NCBI RefSeq assembly: GCF_030272615.1
Contig: NC_081409.1
Span: 911,302,340 to 911,366,339, forward strand
Length of the DNA stretch: 64,000 nucleotides
Direction: 5' to 3'
Source of the DNA: Cryptomeria japonica
Lineage: Eukaryota; Streptophyta; Pinopsida; Cupressales; Cupressaceae
The first letter of the stretch is position 1. Each line of letters begins with the position of its first letter. Both the position numbers and the translations under genes were made by a program. Shown here in pieces: positions 48,860 to 60,756 of the stretch. The notes under the pieces were generated by a model, which saw nothing but the letters and a program-made list of their open reading frames with translations, was not told the origin of the DNA and made no database searches.

Positions 48860-50215
48860 AGGCTGCAGGTGTACCATCACTGATTATTTCTTCGAAGTTA
48901 TCAAGGATTTTCTGCACCTCATATGGTATCTTAACTTTCTTTTCTACCTTTTCTTCCTTGGGTTTCACTATGAGTGCAAATCACACTCCTTCACCTTCTT
49001 CTAGTGTTTTTATGAATTCTCTCATTCACTAACAAGATGTTAGGCTCTTTGTTGCTGCCCTCTCCTTCTTCATTGAGGGATTGAATCTGATAGGCTACTC
49101 CATCTTTCTGAAATGAGTAGGAGTTTCTTTCCCCATCATTTTGTGCTTTTCTGTCAAACTGCCATGGTCTACCCAACAGTAGGTGGCAAGCATCCATAGG
49201 AAGGATATCACATAAGATCCTATCCATATATCCAGCTATGTGGAAATCTACCCAGGCTTTCTTATTTACTAACACATGTTGTCCCTTATTTAACCATGTG
49301 ACCTTGTATGGCTCCTTGTGTTGTATCCTAGGTAGTTTCAATTTACATACTGCTTCCTCTAATATGATGTTATCTGTGGACCCTGAGTCTATGATAACCT
49401 TACACACCTTTCCCATGATTTTACACTTAATCCTGAACAATGCTCTTCTTTGTGAGACCTCTTTACTGTGTGGCTTCTTCATTAATACTCTCTTGATTAT
49501 TAAACTCTCACCATCTTTTGAAGCTAGGTTCAATGCTGAAGTTTTGGTATTACCTCCATCTTCATGAACATAATTTACCCTCTTCTCACCACCATAGGAT
49601 GAACTAGGCTTCTCTGGGCATCTATAGGCAGGGTGACCCAACTTTTGATAGTTATAGCACTTCATGTTTGAGAAGTAGGACCCTCTCCCTAGTCCATTAG
49701 ATCTACCCCTACTCGGGTTGCCTGATCCCCTACCCCTATAGTTGGGTTTGCTATGAGAATCCCCACTTTTCTCTATAAGTTTAGACTCTCCATGGGATCG
49801 TTGATCTATGCTCCTTCCCCCAAAACCGCCTCTATGGTCTCTACCATCTCTTCCCCTACCTCTTCTTCTATTATTTTGTTCTTGTTTTCTCCTACTTTTC
49901 TCTTCCACCTACCTCTTCTTCTGTTATTTTGTTCTTGTTTTCTCCTACTTTTCTCTTCCACCTTAAGCTCTAGTGTATAAAACTTGTGTATTGTTTGTGG
50001 GCATAACAAGCTCACCTCTTCCTGGATGTTCCCCTCAACCCATTCAAGTACCTTGCCACTTTTATGCTCTCATCCTCTACTACTCTAGATCTCATGCATA
50101 GTTTTTGAAACTCCTCAGTGTAGCTACTGACATCTAGGTCTTTTTGTCTCAAATTTTGTCTTTTCCTGTGAATTTGTATTTCATAGTCTTCAGGAAGGTA
50201 GGTTTCTTGTATTGG
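48860..50215 (-). pseudogene. Chromovirus Gag C-terminal half and protease, broken
   Basis: The gag core (YLPEDYEIQI...YTEEFQKLC) begins at the deletion junction near 50216. It runs into a basic Arg/Gly-rich linker, a damaged zinc knuckle (CYNYQKLGHPAYRC near 49660; second Cys is Tyr) and an aspartic protease with VIIDSGSTDNI near 49390 and LLLGRPWQFD near 49160. A 53-bp tandem duplication at 49858-49963 shifts the frame in the linker. The segment stops at the copia insertion; RT continues at 41194. Confidence 0.88.
49858..49963. repeat. 53-bp tandem duplication in chromovirus gag
   Basis: Two nearly identical units start with 'acctcttcttct' at 49858 and 49911. As 53 is not divisible by three, the second unit is read in another frame, so the peptide EEKSRRKQEQNNRRRGR is encoded twice but in different frames. 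Confidence 0.92.
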
Positions 50216-52112
50216 GTTCATGCTTCTTGACAAAACAGTCAAAAGGGCTACTAGCCCGTGGAGGCCTAATTGGCCTAGTTTTTCTCACCCTACCCAACGA
50301 TGGGCAAATCATCCCACAAATTTGTCTTGGATGCTAATTTAGAGGTCTAGGCTCAAGGAATTTTTTGGTCTTAGGCTCCATCAACCAGGTTTAGTGTCTG
50401 TCCACAAATTTGGGCTTAAAAGTAGGGTTTTGGAGGGTTTTGGAGTGTAACCACTATGTTTGCATCCTTGTTCACCACTACAAGTGCCTAGATCTTCATA
50501 GGACCTCAGTCATGTCTTCAACATGTGTCCCCTACCTCTTCCATACAAAAATTATGCCAAACACTTGGCAAACATCTGAGAAAAGAGGTGAAATGCCACT
50601 GTCACTGTTAAAACACTGCCCTTTTACTAGTCACCAACTGCTACATCTTTGGACCTTCATAACAAGGAGTTTGAATTGGAAATATACCTCAATGAGGTCT
50701 GGAAAACACTAATGGATCTTTCTATTACATTTCCTTCATAGTTATAAGGCTTGGATAATGCATTTGAAGCATTCCTTAAGCATTTTGACAAACACAAATC
50801 ACAAAACAGTGAACTTGCTGCTAAATACAAGGATTGGTAAAACTTGCAAATTACAAACTTGTCAACTATTGAAGTTGAACCAAGATAACTTGTAAAAATT
50901 CTTAGACTCCTTTCTTGGCATCTTTAACACTCCAATGCATTTGATTACAAGAATTTGAGTTTTCAAGAAGGATATTAGTCAAGTTCCAAAACTTGTCTAA
51001 TCTTCACTCAAATTTGTCCTCCAACCATAGCTATGACTCAAAAAGAAATATATACACAATGTACATGCATAAACCAACTTGAACCAGTCCATTTTGTGGG
51101 ATCCCAGACCTGGATTAGTCAAGTGGTGGCATTTTGAAAACTAGACCTCTTGAGCCCAAAGTGAGATCAAAACCACTAGACAAGACACAAAACAACCTAA
51201 AACAACAATATAAACTTAACACAAGACATTACAAAAATGAAGGTATAAAATACTCAATATAAATGCTTTGGGAAGCATTTGGAGACCTTTTAGGCAATTT
51301 TACACATTTTTGCCAAAATTGTGAACTCAAACCCTGAAAGGCAAAACTTGACCTCTTGAGCCCAAAGTGAGATCAAAACCACTAGACAAGACACAAAACA
51401 ACCTAAAACAACAATATAAACTTAACAAAAGACATTACAAACATGCAAAAAGAAAACCAGTGCAATAATAAATTGAATAGCATTAGGAAACCAATATGGG
51501 CACTTCCCAAAAGGTACAGTATGGACAAAGAGTGCTACAGTACAGACTGTTACTCCAAGGAAGGAAAAAACAATGAGAAAAGCCAAAATTTCATGATTTC
51601 TATTAGGATTCTCTTGTTCATACAATCACAAACATTTATTAAGGAAAATGGAGGCCTTTTTATAGTATTTCCAATTAGTTACCAATCCCTATATGGACAT
51701 GAGGCTTCCATAACTGCATTTTTCTAGAAAAACCCAAAAATGACAACTTTGACAACTTTTTGCAAGCCCAAATGACAACATTTCTTTCTCCAAAAGGTAT
51801 TTTTGACAACCTAACCTCATTAACTTGTCTAAACACCTAAGAAATTCATAAAACTACTTAGTAAACATGTTTCAATGCTTTGGGAAGCATTTGGAGACCT
51901 TTTAGGCAATTTTACACAGTTTTGCCAAAATTGTGAACTCAAAGCCTAAAAGGAAAAACTTGACCTCTTGAGCCCAAAGTGAGATCAAAACCACTAGACA
52001 AGACACAAAACAACCTAAAACAACAATATAAACTTAACACAAGACATTACAAACATGAAGGCATAAAATACTCAAAAAGGAGAGTTTTACCCAACTAGGT
52101 GCTCCTGCACCA
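50216..52112 (-). repeat. 5' LTR of the chromovirus, truncated and internally rearranged
   Basis: It matches the left LTR from 'gggttcatgcttcttgac' onward, so about 490 bp of its inner end is gone. A ~110-bp block ('acctcttgagcccaaagtgagatc...') is present three times (about 51145, 51350, 51962), against once in the left LTR (about 38232), and 'gggaagcatttggagacctttt' occurs twice. Part of the left-LTR sequence near 37655-37720 is replaced. Confidence 0.85.
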
Positions 52113-52117
52113 GATAG

Positions 52118-53672
52118 GCTTCAGAAATTTGCTGGCAATAATGCTATAAGTGCAGAAGAGAACTTAAAATCTTTCGGTGGCTTGGTAAATGACTATGAGA
52201 TTGTAGATGAAGATGTCATCATGAAATTATTTGTACAGTCTTTGGTGGATGATGCAAGGGATTGGTACAGAGGTTTGCCCGTAAATAGCATTGGTTCTTG
52301 GGAGGTGTTTAAGAATTGCTTCCAAGAGAAATATGGTGATAAAACAAATGTGAGATTTATGCTCAAAGAGTTCAACAATATCAGGAAGTCTGATAATGAA
52401 ATTGTCATAGACTTCAATGTGAGGTTTTAGAAAGCAATGCATAGGCTCTACCAAGTGATGAGATTAGATGATAATATGTGTCTGAACACTTACTATACTG
52501 CTTTTGATTCTAAAATGGCTTACATCCCGAGGGATAAAAACCCACATAGTCTAAGAGATGCTTTTAGAATTGCCATAAATGTAGAAATTAATAGGAAAGC
52601 ATCTCGAAAGGTGGGAAGGAGGACTGATGGTAGGCTATGGCAAGAATCAAAACAATAGCCTAATAAAGTTGCCAAGGAAGAAGACAAAATGGAAAAGTTA
52701 ATGACTGTTGTGAAAGATCTTACTGCTAAAGTAAATAAGAATGACAAACCTCATTACAATTGGCAAGATAGGCCTCCTAGATTACATGATATTCCATACA
52801 ACACCACTTGGAAGGATGACAAACCTCAACATGATAAGTTAAAAAACACACAAAACCAGGACACCCCAGATCCTTTAAAGGGAGGAAATGTACACAACAT
52901 GGAAAATACTCCTTGGTGCATGGTCTATGATGGGCCACATTCTCCCCATCAGTGTGTTGGGGCTCAAGCTCTAGATGAACCCATGAGAAAGGAGGGTGAG
53001 CCTAATATTAACATGTTTGACACTATTGTTGAAAGTGATAATGAGTCTTCACAAAGTGAATCTAGCAGGTATGATGCACTAAGTTATAATGAATGTTATC
53101 AAGGGCAGCTAAAAATTGATTGGCATCCCACTTTAAATGTGGTAACCATTGAAGATGAAGAAGTTCATCTCAGAAGACCTAGTGATGAAGAGGTAAAAAA
53201 TCTTACTAAGGATGCCATAGCCAAAGCCAAGCACAATTACAATCTGAGAAGTAATAAAAGGGATGGAGATCAGGGTGAACTTGGCTCCTTGTTCATGAAA
53301 GAAGTATCTTAGAAAAGGACAACAAGCAATAATGCTCTGCCTCAAGATGGTCATGCAAAAGGTGACCAATCCAAAGATGTGGCCAAGAGTGCATATAACA
53401 ATACTACTAGAAATTTACAAGGGACTGCTACAACTAAAAGGGCAAGCCAACTAAAAAGAGAAAAGGCTAAAATTAATACTGAGTCAATTATCAGTTCCAC
53501 TTTTGATATGACTCAGGCTTTGACCCAAATGAAGGTTACAGTCCCATTGGTAGAATTATTGAAAATAAAGGAACACAAAGAAGCTGCTCTCTCTTTATTT
53601 TCTAATATATCAGATAATAGTGCATCTTTACCTGTAGACACCGAGAAGGATGAAACAGATCATGAGCTTTAG
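52118..53672 (+). pseudogene. Gag C-terminal half of the Tat-like element
   Basis: It resumes in frame after the chromovirus (RLQKFAGNNA). Typical plant gypsy gag features follow: MKLFVQSLVDDARDWYRGLP, then WEVFKNCFQEKYG. The rest is basic and acidic linker with YNLRSNKR near 53240. No zinc knuckle is visible. In-frame stops are TAG at 52428 (Gln site), 52656, 53310 and 53670; the frame is otherwise continuous. Confidence 0.85.
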
Positions 53673-54110
53673 ACCGCAGAAATATATGTTGGAACAACAA
53701 TTACTCAAGAACCTTCCCAGGTGGATCCATTTTATGTGACCTTATTAGTCAATAATAGGCTAATCAAAAATTACATGATAGATTCTGGTGTTGCTGCAAA
53801 TGTGATGCCATATGGTGTCATGAAAGAATTGGGATTATTAGTGAGTACTGTGTATGGGAAATGTTATGCGATGGACAATAGATAAGTACCTGTGGTAGGT
53901 ACAATGAAGGATGTGGAGGTAAAGATAACAACATTTCTTGAAGCAACCTATAAATGGATGTCATAGTAACTGACACAAAACCCCATTATGGCATGATATT
54001 ATCTAGACAATGGGCTATAATAGTTGGAGGAAACATGCAATTAGATCTTTCATATGCAACAATCCCAGTAAATGGAATCTAGGTTAAGTTATATAGAGAA
54101 CCATGTGCTC
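53673..54110 (+). pseudogene. Aspartic protease region of the Tat-like element
   Basis: The sequence YMIDSGVAANVMPYGVMKELG near 53770-53835 is the DSG-type active site. HYGMILSRQWAI near 53985-54020 is the flap-to-LLGR equivalent. A frameshift near 53950 and stops near 53884 and 54080 break it. Confidence 0.75.
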
Positions 54111-54139
54111 CTACGGTAATTGAGAAGATAAACCCTAAT

Positions 54140-54805
54140 ATGTTTAATTGTATGATTGATATGGATCTTGACAATTTCAGAGTACAACCAATTCAACCTC
54201 AATTGAGAAATATTGATCCCATTGTCAATGAATTGGAATCTCAACAAGAAGGCTTGTGGCATATGTACTTTGATGGAGCTTGCTCGAAGGAAGGTTCTAA
54301 AGAAGGAGTGCTTTTTGTGTCTCCACCAGGTATAACTTTCAAGTATTCATTTCTATTGGCTTTCAAATGTACAAACAACACAACTGAATACAAGGCCTTG
54401 TTATTGGGACTGGAGATTGCTAAGAAACGCGGCATTCAGTTGTTAAAAGTATTTGAGGATTCAAAGTTGGTGGTTTCTCAGATAAGGTCTAAATATGCAT
54501 CCAAAAATGATAGTTTGAAAAGATATAAACATGATGTTTGGGATGTGATTGGGCATTTTTGTGTGTTTTCTATTAACTGGATAGAAATATCAAAGAACAT
54601 CATGGCTGACTTTTTAGCTAATGTTGCATTAAAGAATGATGATGTAACATTAACTAGTGTGTCTATAGTTGAGATAAAAGCTAGGCATGTTATTCCTGAT
54701 AATGTATATAATTGGCAAGTGTTTGTAGATGATGAAGATATTCTTAGATTCATACAGTGCATTGATGATTATGATGTACAGAAGATCGACTGTATTTGGA
54801 AATGA
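54140..54805 (+). pseudogene. RNase H (archaeal/plant type) placed before RT
   Basis: The segment MYFDGACSKEGSKEGVLF (near 54260), CTNNTTEYKALLLGLE (near 54375), FEDSKLVVSQ (near 54455) and NIMADFLANVA (near 54600) has the order of RNase HI with Asp, Glu, Asp and a final Asp all present. This matches the additional 'aRNH' known from Tat-lineage plant elements, there usually described after the standard RNase H. Here it lies between protease and RT. The domain is followed by a linker with PDNVYNWQVF. The frame is open for 221 codons but ends at a stop before RT, in a different frame from it. Confidence 0.8.
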
Positions 54806-54917
54806 CATGGTCCAGTTGGAAACCAATGAAATCCTCAAAGGATTGGTAGAATTGGAAGGTATGTTTAGTCACAATGATAGTCATTTGCATCAATAGTCAA
54901 CCACCAAGTTAGAAGAA

Positions 54918-57641
54918 TTGGAAGAAGTGAACTTAGGGACAGAATCATCCCCTAAGTTGGTGTACATTGGGAAGAAATTAGGTCCTCACATTAAAGCCAA
55001 CCTCATTAAATTATTGAGAAAGTATAAACATGTTTTTGCTTGGTCTTATGAAGACCTGAAGGTGTACAGACAAGATCTATTTCAACATGAAATCCCTTTG
55101 CATCCAAATGCTAAGCCTTTTCGACAGAAGCAAAGACCTATAAACCCCCTTTTGGAGACCAAGATGCAACAAGAGTTAACCAAGTTGAGGGAAGGGGGAA
55201 TTATTAAGCCTATAAGACATTCTTCATGGGTGTCCAATTTAGTCCATGTTAGAAAAATGAATGGGGACATAAGGCTTTGTGTTGATTTCGGAAATTTGAA
55301 TGTTGCTTCTTTAAAAGACAACTATTCTTCCCCAAATATGGAGGCAATATTGCAAAGAGTAACTAGGTGTGATTTTTTGTCCATGATGGATGGGTTCTTA
55401 GTATACAATCAAGTATTAGTGAAAGAGTCTGAACAGTTCAAGACTGCTTTTACCACCCCTTGGGGGATGTATGTATAAGTGAGAATGCCATTTGGTCTAA
55501 AAAATGCTGGAGCTACTTTTTAGAGAGTAATGTATGTAGCTTTCAAGGAATTTATCAACATAATTATGGTTGTGTACCAGAATGATTTAACATGTTTCTC
55601 TAAAAGGGCAGATGACCACTGCGGTCACTTGGAAAAAAATTTCAGCAAAGCTTTGGAGTTTTGTGTTTCCCTAAATCCAAAAAAGTGTCATTTTGAAGTC
55701 ACTGAAGGGAAGTTGCTTAGGCATATTGTCTCCAAGGAAGGGGTTAGAATAGACCTTGAAAGGATCGAAGCTATAAAAAATGTACCTAAGCCAAATGATG
55801 TCAAAGGCATTTAGTCTTTTTTGGGCAAGGTAAATTTTTTCAGACGATTCATTGCTAACTTTGTTAAAATAGTTAAACCTATTGTTAAGTTGCTTAAGAA
55901 AGATGCAAAGTTTTCTTCAGATGAAGAAGCTGCAAAAGATTTTGATAAAATTAAAAAGGATATTCAGGAAGCACCAGTGTTGAAGTTCTCTGATTACAGT
56001 AAGCCCTTTTCATTATTCTCTTTTGCTTCCTATCATATAGTGGCAGCAGTCCTGCTTCAAAAGGATGCTGAGGGATATGAACACCCTATTGCATTTTATA
56101 ACAGATCTCTACAAGCTGCAGAGCTGAAATATGAAATCATGGAAAAGAAAGCATATGCCCTAGTTAAAGTTGTTAAAGCATTTAGGCCATATCTTGTAAA
56201 TGCACAAATAGTTTCTTATGTCCCACATGTGGCTGTTAAGGACATCTTATCTCAGTCTGAGGTTACTAGCAAAAGGTGCAGGTTGATAACTCAGATTCAA
56301 GAGTTTGATTTAGAAATTAAGATTACCAAATTGGTAAGAGGGTTAGGCCTTGCTAAGTTGATGGCTAAATCAAATTTCCTTGATGTTGAAGTTAACAATG
56401 TTGAAATTGAGAATGTCCTGGTCACAAGTATTGAAACATGGCCTTGGTACTTAGAAGTAGTACATTTTCTGAGGGATGCAGCTTACCTAGAGGGAATGGC
56501 TCCTAATCAGAGAAGGACATTGAAATTAAGGTCTCAAAAGTATGTCCTTATTTAAGGTGATCTATATTGGCAAAATAGAGATGGGGCATTGTTGATGTGC
56601 CTAGATAAATCCCAAGCTAGAAGGATGCTAACTTAAATGCATAATGGAGTATGTGGGGGCCATTACTCAGCCAAAACCACAACTAGTAAAATAGTTTGGG
56701 TTGGATACTATTGGCCCATTTTGTTTAAAGATGCACATGAGCATGTTCAGAGGTGTGACCCATGCCAAAAAAATTCTTCTAAGTTAAAGTATGAAGGAGC
56801 TTTGCCTCTTAACCCAGTTACAGTGGAAGCCCCTTTTGTCCAGTGGGGCATTGATTTTATTAGGGAAATAGCTGAGAAGTCAAGAAGAGGTCATAGATGG
56901 ATCATAGTGGCCACTGATTACTTTACTAAGTGGATTGAGGCTATACCTACTAAAAGAGATACTAGTAAAGTTGTCATTGAATTTCTGATGGATAATGTCA
57001 TAACACGATTTGGTATTCCTATGAAACTAATAATGGATAATGCCATGAGTTTTAGATCAAAGGAATTCATTGAATTTTGTACTAGCCATGGGATAATCAT
57101 GTCTTACTCTTCACCATACCATCCACAAGGCAATGACCAAGTAGAATCCAGCAATAAAAGCCTTTTGAATATTATCAAGAAAATTCTTGAGGAAAACAAA
57201 AGGTCTTGGGATCAGAAACTAAAATTGGCCTTATGGGCAGACAAGATTACTGTTAAGAAAGAAATCGGTGTATCACCGTTTGAATTAGTTTATGGCACAC
57301 AAACTAGGGTGCTAGTCAATAACCTTCTCCCTATATATAAGTCCCTACAAGATGAGGAGTTGGAGTTGTTAGAACCCATGGAAGACAAAATGGTTCAGAT
57401 GGTGGAAGTGGAAGAAATCATGACTTTGGCTTGTAAAAGAAACTTGAAGATTCAGTTGCAGTCCAAGTATCTTTTTGACAAAAGAACCACATCAAGGAAG
57501 TTTCAAATTGGTGACATGGTTCTTCAATGGAATGTAAGAGGACAAGATAAGGGCAAGAACAAAAAATTTGAGTCACTGTGGATAGGCCATCTATTGTCTG
57601 TGATATTAGTGGAAAAGACTCATACTTCTTCCAGAAAATGA
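54918..57641 (+). pseudogene. RT, degenerate RNase H and integrase of the Tat-like element
   Basis: One frame runs through 908 codons with five stops: TAA 55476, TAG 55521 (Gln in ATFQR), TAG 55812 (Gln in KGIQSFLG), TAA 56553 and TAA 56634. RT has AWSYEDLK, LCVDFGNLN and MPFGLKNAGATF; the catalytic box is VYQND instead of YLDD, so one Asp is lost. The following RNase H reads LFSFASYHIVAAVLLQ and SYVPHVAVKDIL: the positions that hold Asp in active gypsy RNase H are not Asp, as expected where the other RNase H took over. Integrase has an intact HHCC finger (56650-56770), DFI (near 56850), MDNAMSF (near 57033) and PQGNDQVESSNKSL (near 57130), so the DDE triad is present. The C-terminus is cut by a frame change near 57600. 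Confidence 0.9.
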
Positions 57642-58124
57642 TTGGTTAAGTACAGGAATTTTGAGTGCATGGAAAATTCCTAAAGTATTACTTCTCTTAA
57701 GTTTTAAAAGTCCATGCGCAATAGGTTGTAGTCAATAGATAATTAGGTTTGCTTCTGTTATTTCTTTTGGGCTTGTTCTTGATCTATTCTCTAGAGTTTT
57801 CTATGTTCTTGTGTTGGTCTCGCATCCAACCATCCCCAATCAGAGCCACTATTGTCTGTATTTTGAGTATTAAGATTTTTTCTTCTTTCAATCTGCTAAA
57901 GTCTGCAAGGGTTTAATACTTCATTCTGCCTCTGAGGGGTTTTTTGTCTAATGGTTTAGGGTTTTTGCAATTTCACCCTTTTTCCATCTTGTAGGCCTTG
58001 TGTTCTATTTTCTTGTTATCTTTTTCCACTTAAGTGGAAGGGTCGGTCCATCGTTAGAGAAGGGGTCCCTTTATAGGTCTTTGCCTTTTCCTAAGTTTTA
58101 TTTTATTTTATTGTTTGCCGGGTG

Positions 58125-59110
58125 TTCTAAGAAACGTGCATCTTATTGTTGATCTAACAAATGGCATTGTTTTGCTATGCAAAGATGCGTGCTATTTACC
58201 TTTCGCAAAGCAATGAAAGGGCGGCAAGCCTAGCAGATAGATTGGCTTGCGAATAAAGAACATGCATCTCCAAGATGATCTGACGCCATGCATGGTTTCA
58301 CATTGTCAAATAACAAGAAGTTTATCTTTCACGAAGCAGCAAAAGGGTGGTGGGCCCGACAAGTAAGCAGCTTCCAAGAATAAAGAACGTGCATCTTCAA
58401 CATGATCTAATATCAGGTGATGTTTTGCATTGAAAAGGTGCAAGATGTTTACCTTTCATAAAGCAACACAAAGGTAATAGGCTCGGCAGGTAAGTGGCTC
58501 CCGAGTTAAAAACCGATCAACTTGAAGTTGATCGGATGCCGCATGTTGTTTAGCAATGAAAAGTAACACAATGTTTATCCTTCGCGAAACAAATCTGGTT
58601 GTGACATGGCGGATTAGGTGGCGATACAACTAGATGTATGAATACGAAGGAAAATGATTTGTCAATAGGACACGTGGCTCCAACTAGTTTATGAGTTGGT
58701 TCGCTCGATAAAGTGGCAATGTTACTGAAATTCATAGTTTAGTGAGGCACATGGCAGTTCAGATGTGGATCCTGATAGAATTCTTGAGCTAATAAGTGAT
58801 AGCCACGTAGAGATATTAACCGACAGTTTGCAAATGAGTGGATTTGCACAGAGGGCCCACTTTGAAGGCTAAAGGAGTTAACGGCCTAGCAACTTGAAGT
58901 TGATCTGATGATGCGCGTTGTTTCACATTGCAGAGATGCGCAAAGTTTACTCTTTGCGAAACGATGAAAGGATCGTGGGGCCCATTTCTAAAGAAGGATG
59001 ACTCAGGTAAGGTAAAGAACATGCACATCTTGCATGATCTAATGATAGGATTTGTTTCGCATTGTGGAGATGCGCGGAGTTTACTCTTCGCGAAACAACG
59101 AAAAGGCAAA
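58125..59110 (+). repeat. Subrepeats with hairpins upstream of the extra ORF (right copy)
   Basis: Same unit structure as 27733-28710, with more substitutions in the hairpin arms. CG sites in one copy often read TG or CA in the other. Confidence 0.65.
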
Positions 59111-59416
59111 ACACTCAGATAATTTATGTGGTCCTTTGGAGCCATTTTTCGAATTCAATTATGAATTAATTGCCAAAGCATGTGGCTTAATTATTTCTAA
59201 TCAGTGCTCAGTCGCCGCAATAATCTTCACATCAGTTGAAACTTTGGCATCAATTTGAAGAATCTTGAAGAGGAAGCAGTGCACAGAGCAAAATTTTTCA
59301 AGCAACAAGTAAGTTTCTGCAAATTGCTTAACAATTACAGTTGAATTGGTATCACTAGGTGTTTGATTTCTCAAGAAATTTGTCTAAGATTTAATTGAAA
59401 TAATTGTAATTCTGAG

Positions 59417-60756
59417 ATGGCACCACGAAGAGATTTCACGAGGAAGGTTAATTACCAAGAGAGGGCCATTTGTGATGAATTTTTAGAGCAATTAACTAGG
59501 TCCACTAATGCTCCAGGTAAAATGAAAGAATTGGTGCCTAAAGCTTCCCGCCTGAGAATTGGTGATGGCCTATACAATAAAGGGAATTGGTTGAGAGATC
59601 CCGAGTTAGGAATATCAGGTTTGGGACTTTTCAAAGTGGATTTTAGCTAGAGAAATTCCCCTGCTCTTCTGAATAGTATATGGGAACTAGATGTTGGGAA
59701 GCTCATAGTCCCTGGGGTTTTCATGGGCGTGGACCTATTAACCCAAATTGCCAATAATTATGATCCCAATACTAGGACTATAAAGAATGTAAATGGAGGG
59801 TCCCTAATTCAAATAAATGATGATGAGTTTAGGAGAGTTTTTAGACTCAGTGAAGTATCAAATTATTTAGAGCCCATCAATTTTGAAACACTTGCAAAGG
59901 TCTATGATGCACAAAGAGACCACCTCAGAAATGGCCCCTTGAAGGAATTATTCGCCAAAATAGGAGGATTGACAATTGTAGGCCCTAGCACCATGGAACC
60001 CTTCTCTTTAAACCTATTTACTTTGAGGGCTAAAGGGATGTAATTGTCCTTATGTCAGATTCTTGGGGAAGATGCAGAAACTACTATGCCAACCCACTAT
60101 ATGCTAATGATAGCACAAATTTTGAACCCATCTTTGGCAGTAACTTTTGATTTTGCACCTTATCTCACTGATGTCATTCATGAGGGATTGATAGGGATAA
60201 AGAATGCTAAGGTGGACAGACTTTTGGGGTGGTATTCTGTCCTTATGCACATGTTTTTATTTAAATGTGTTGAATATTTTGCTAATGAAATGGACTTGCA
60301 TACAGAAAAGGATGGAGAGGAGATGCATGTTGAATTATGGAGCACAATTCTGTCTTGGGATAGGGAAGATGCAAGTTACTTGAAGTTCGATAGATGTTTT
60401 GCATCCAGACTTAGAATCCTCTTATGCCCACAGAACCCTAGGATTCCTAAAACTCACCTTGAATTCCTTAGGCCTAAAGAGTTTGCTGAGGGTATCAACA
60501 TTGTACACAACTGGGGTGGTATATATCTATACCTTGTCTCTACTATATTCAGAGTTTATGGTTTCAAAGGAACTCCAAATTTGCTCCCCTATCAAGTCCC
60601 ATTGAAGATAGGAATTGCTGAGATATTGAGGCAAATTGGAGGTTTGCAAGAAGTAGAATTGACGAATAGGGCAAAAGCAACAATTTTTCCAACTGTTACC
60701 GTAGCACATCAGTTTTTAATTACCAAGGGCGGTTGGACACATTTTGATGATTTCTT
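59417..60756 (+). pseudogene. Extra ORF of unknown function (right copy, truncated by insertion)
   Basis: It begins MAPRRDFTRK and stays in one frame for 446 codons with two stops: TAG 59648, where the left copy has CAA, and TAA 60041, where the left copy has TAT. At the left copy's stop sites this copy has TGG and CAG. The last shared residues are THFDDFF, after which the inserted LTR takes over. No known domain is recognised; it is rich in aliphatic and aromatic residues with no transmembrane pattern. Confidence 0.65.

Larger units (their letters stand above)
36246..52112 (-). mobile_element. Chromovirus-type Ty3-gypsy element, nested in the Tat-like gag
   Basis: The target duplication is GATAG at 36241-36245 and 52113-52117. 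LTR copies are 36246-38379 and 50216-52112. Minus-strand order is Gag and protease (50215-48860), copia no. 2 insertion (41199-48859), then RT, RNase H, integrase and chromodomain (41194-38405). The right (5') LTR has lost its inner end, the primer site and the start of gag by a deletion with its junction near 50216. Confidence 0.93.
32644..60756 (+). mobile_element. Tat-like Ty3-gypsy retrotransposon, host of the nested insertions
   Basis: Order: LTR (32644-34733), primer site, gag (35020-36245, resuming 52118-53672), protease (~53700-54080), RNase H (54140-54805), RT, degenerate RNase H and integrase (54918-57641), extra-ORF module (57853-60756, cut by another insertion). The chromovirus with copia no. 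2 inside it fills 36246-52112. The 3' LTR is not in the window unless the module itself belongs to the LTR. Confidence 0.8.
57853..60756 (+). mobile_element. Right copy of the extra-ORF module, interrupted at 60757
   Basis: Collinear with 27415-30378, beginning at the same 'tgtctgtattttgag'. It starts about 210 bp after the integrase stop. It ends where a new LTR begins after 'gatttctt'. Confidence 0.85.
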
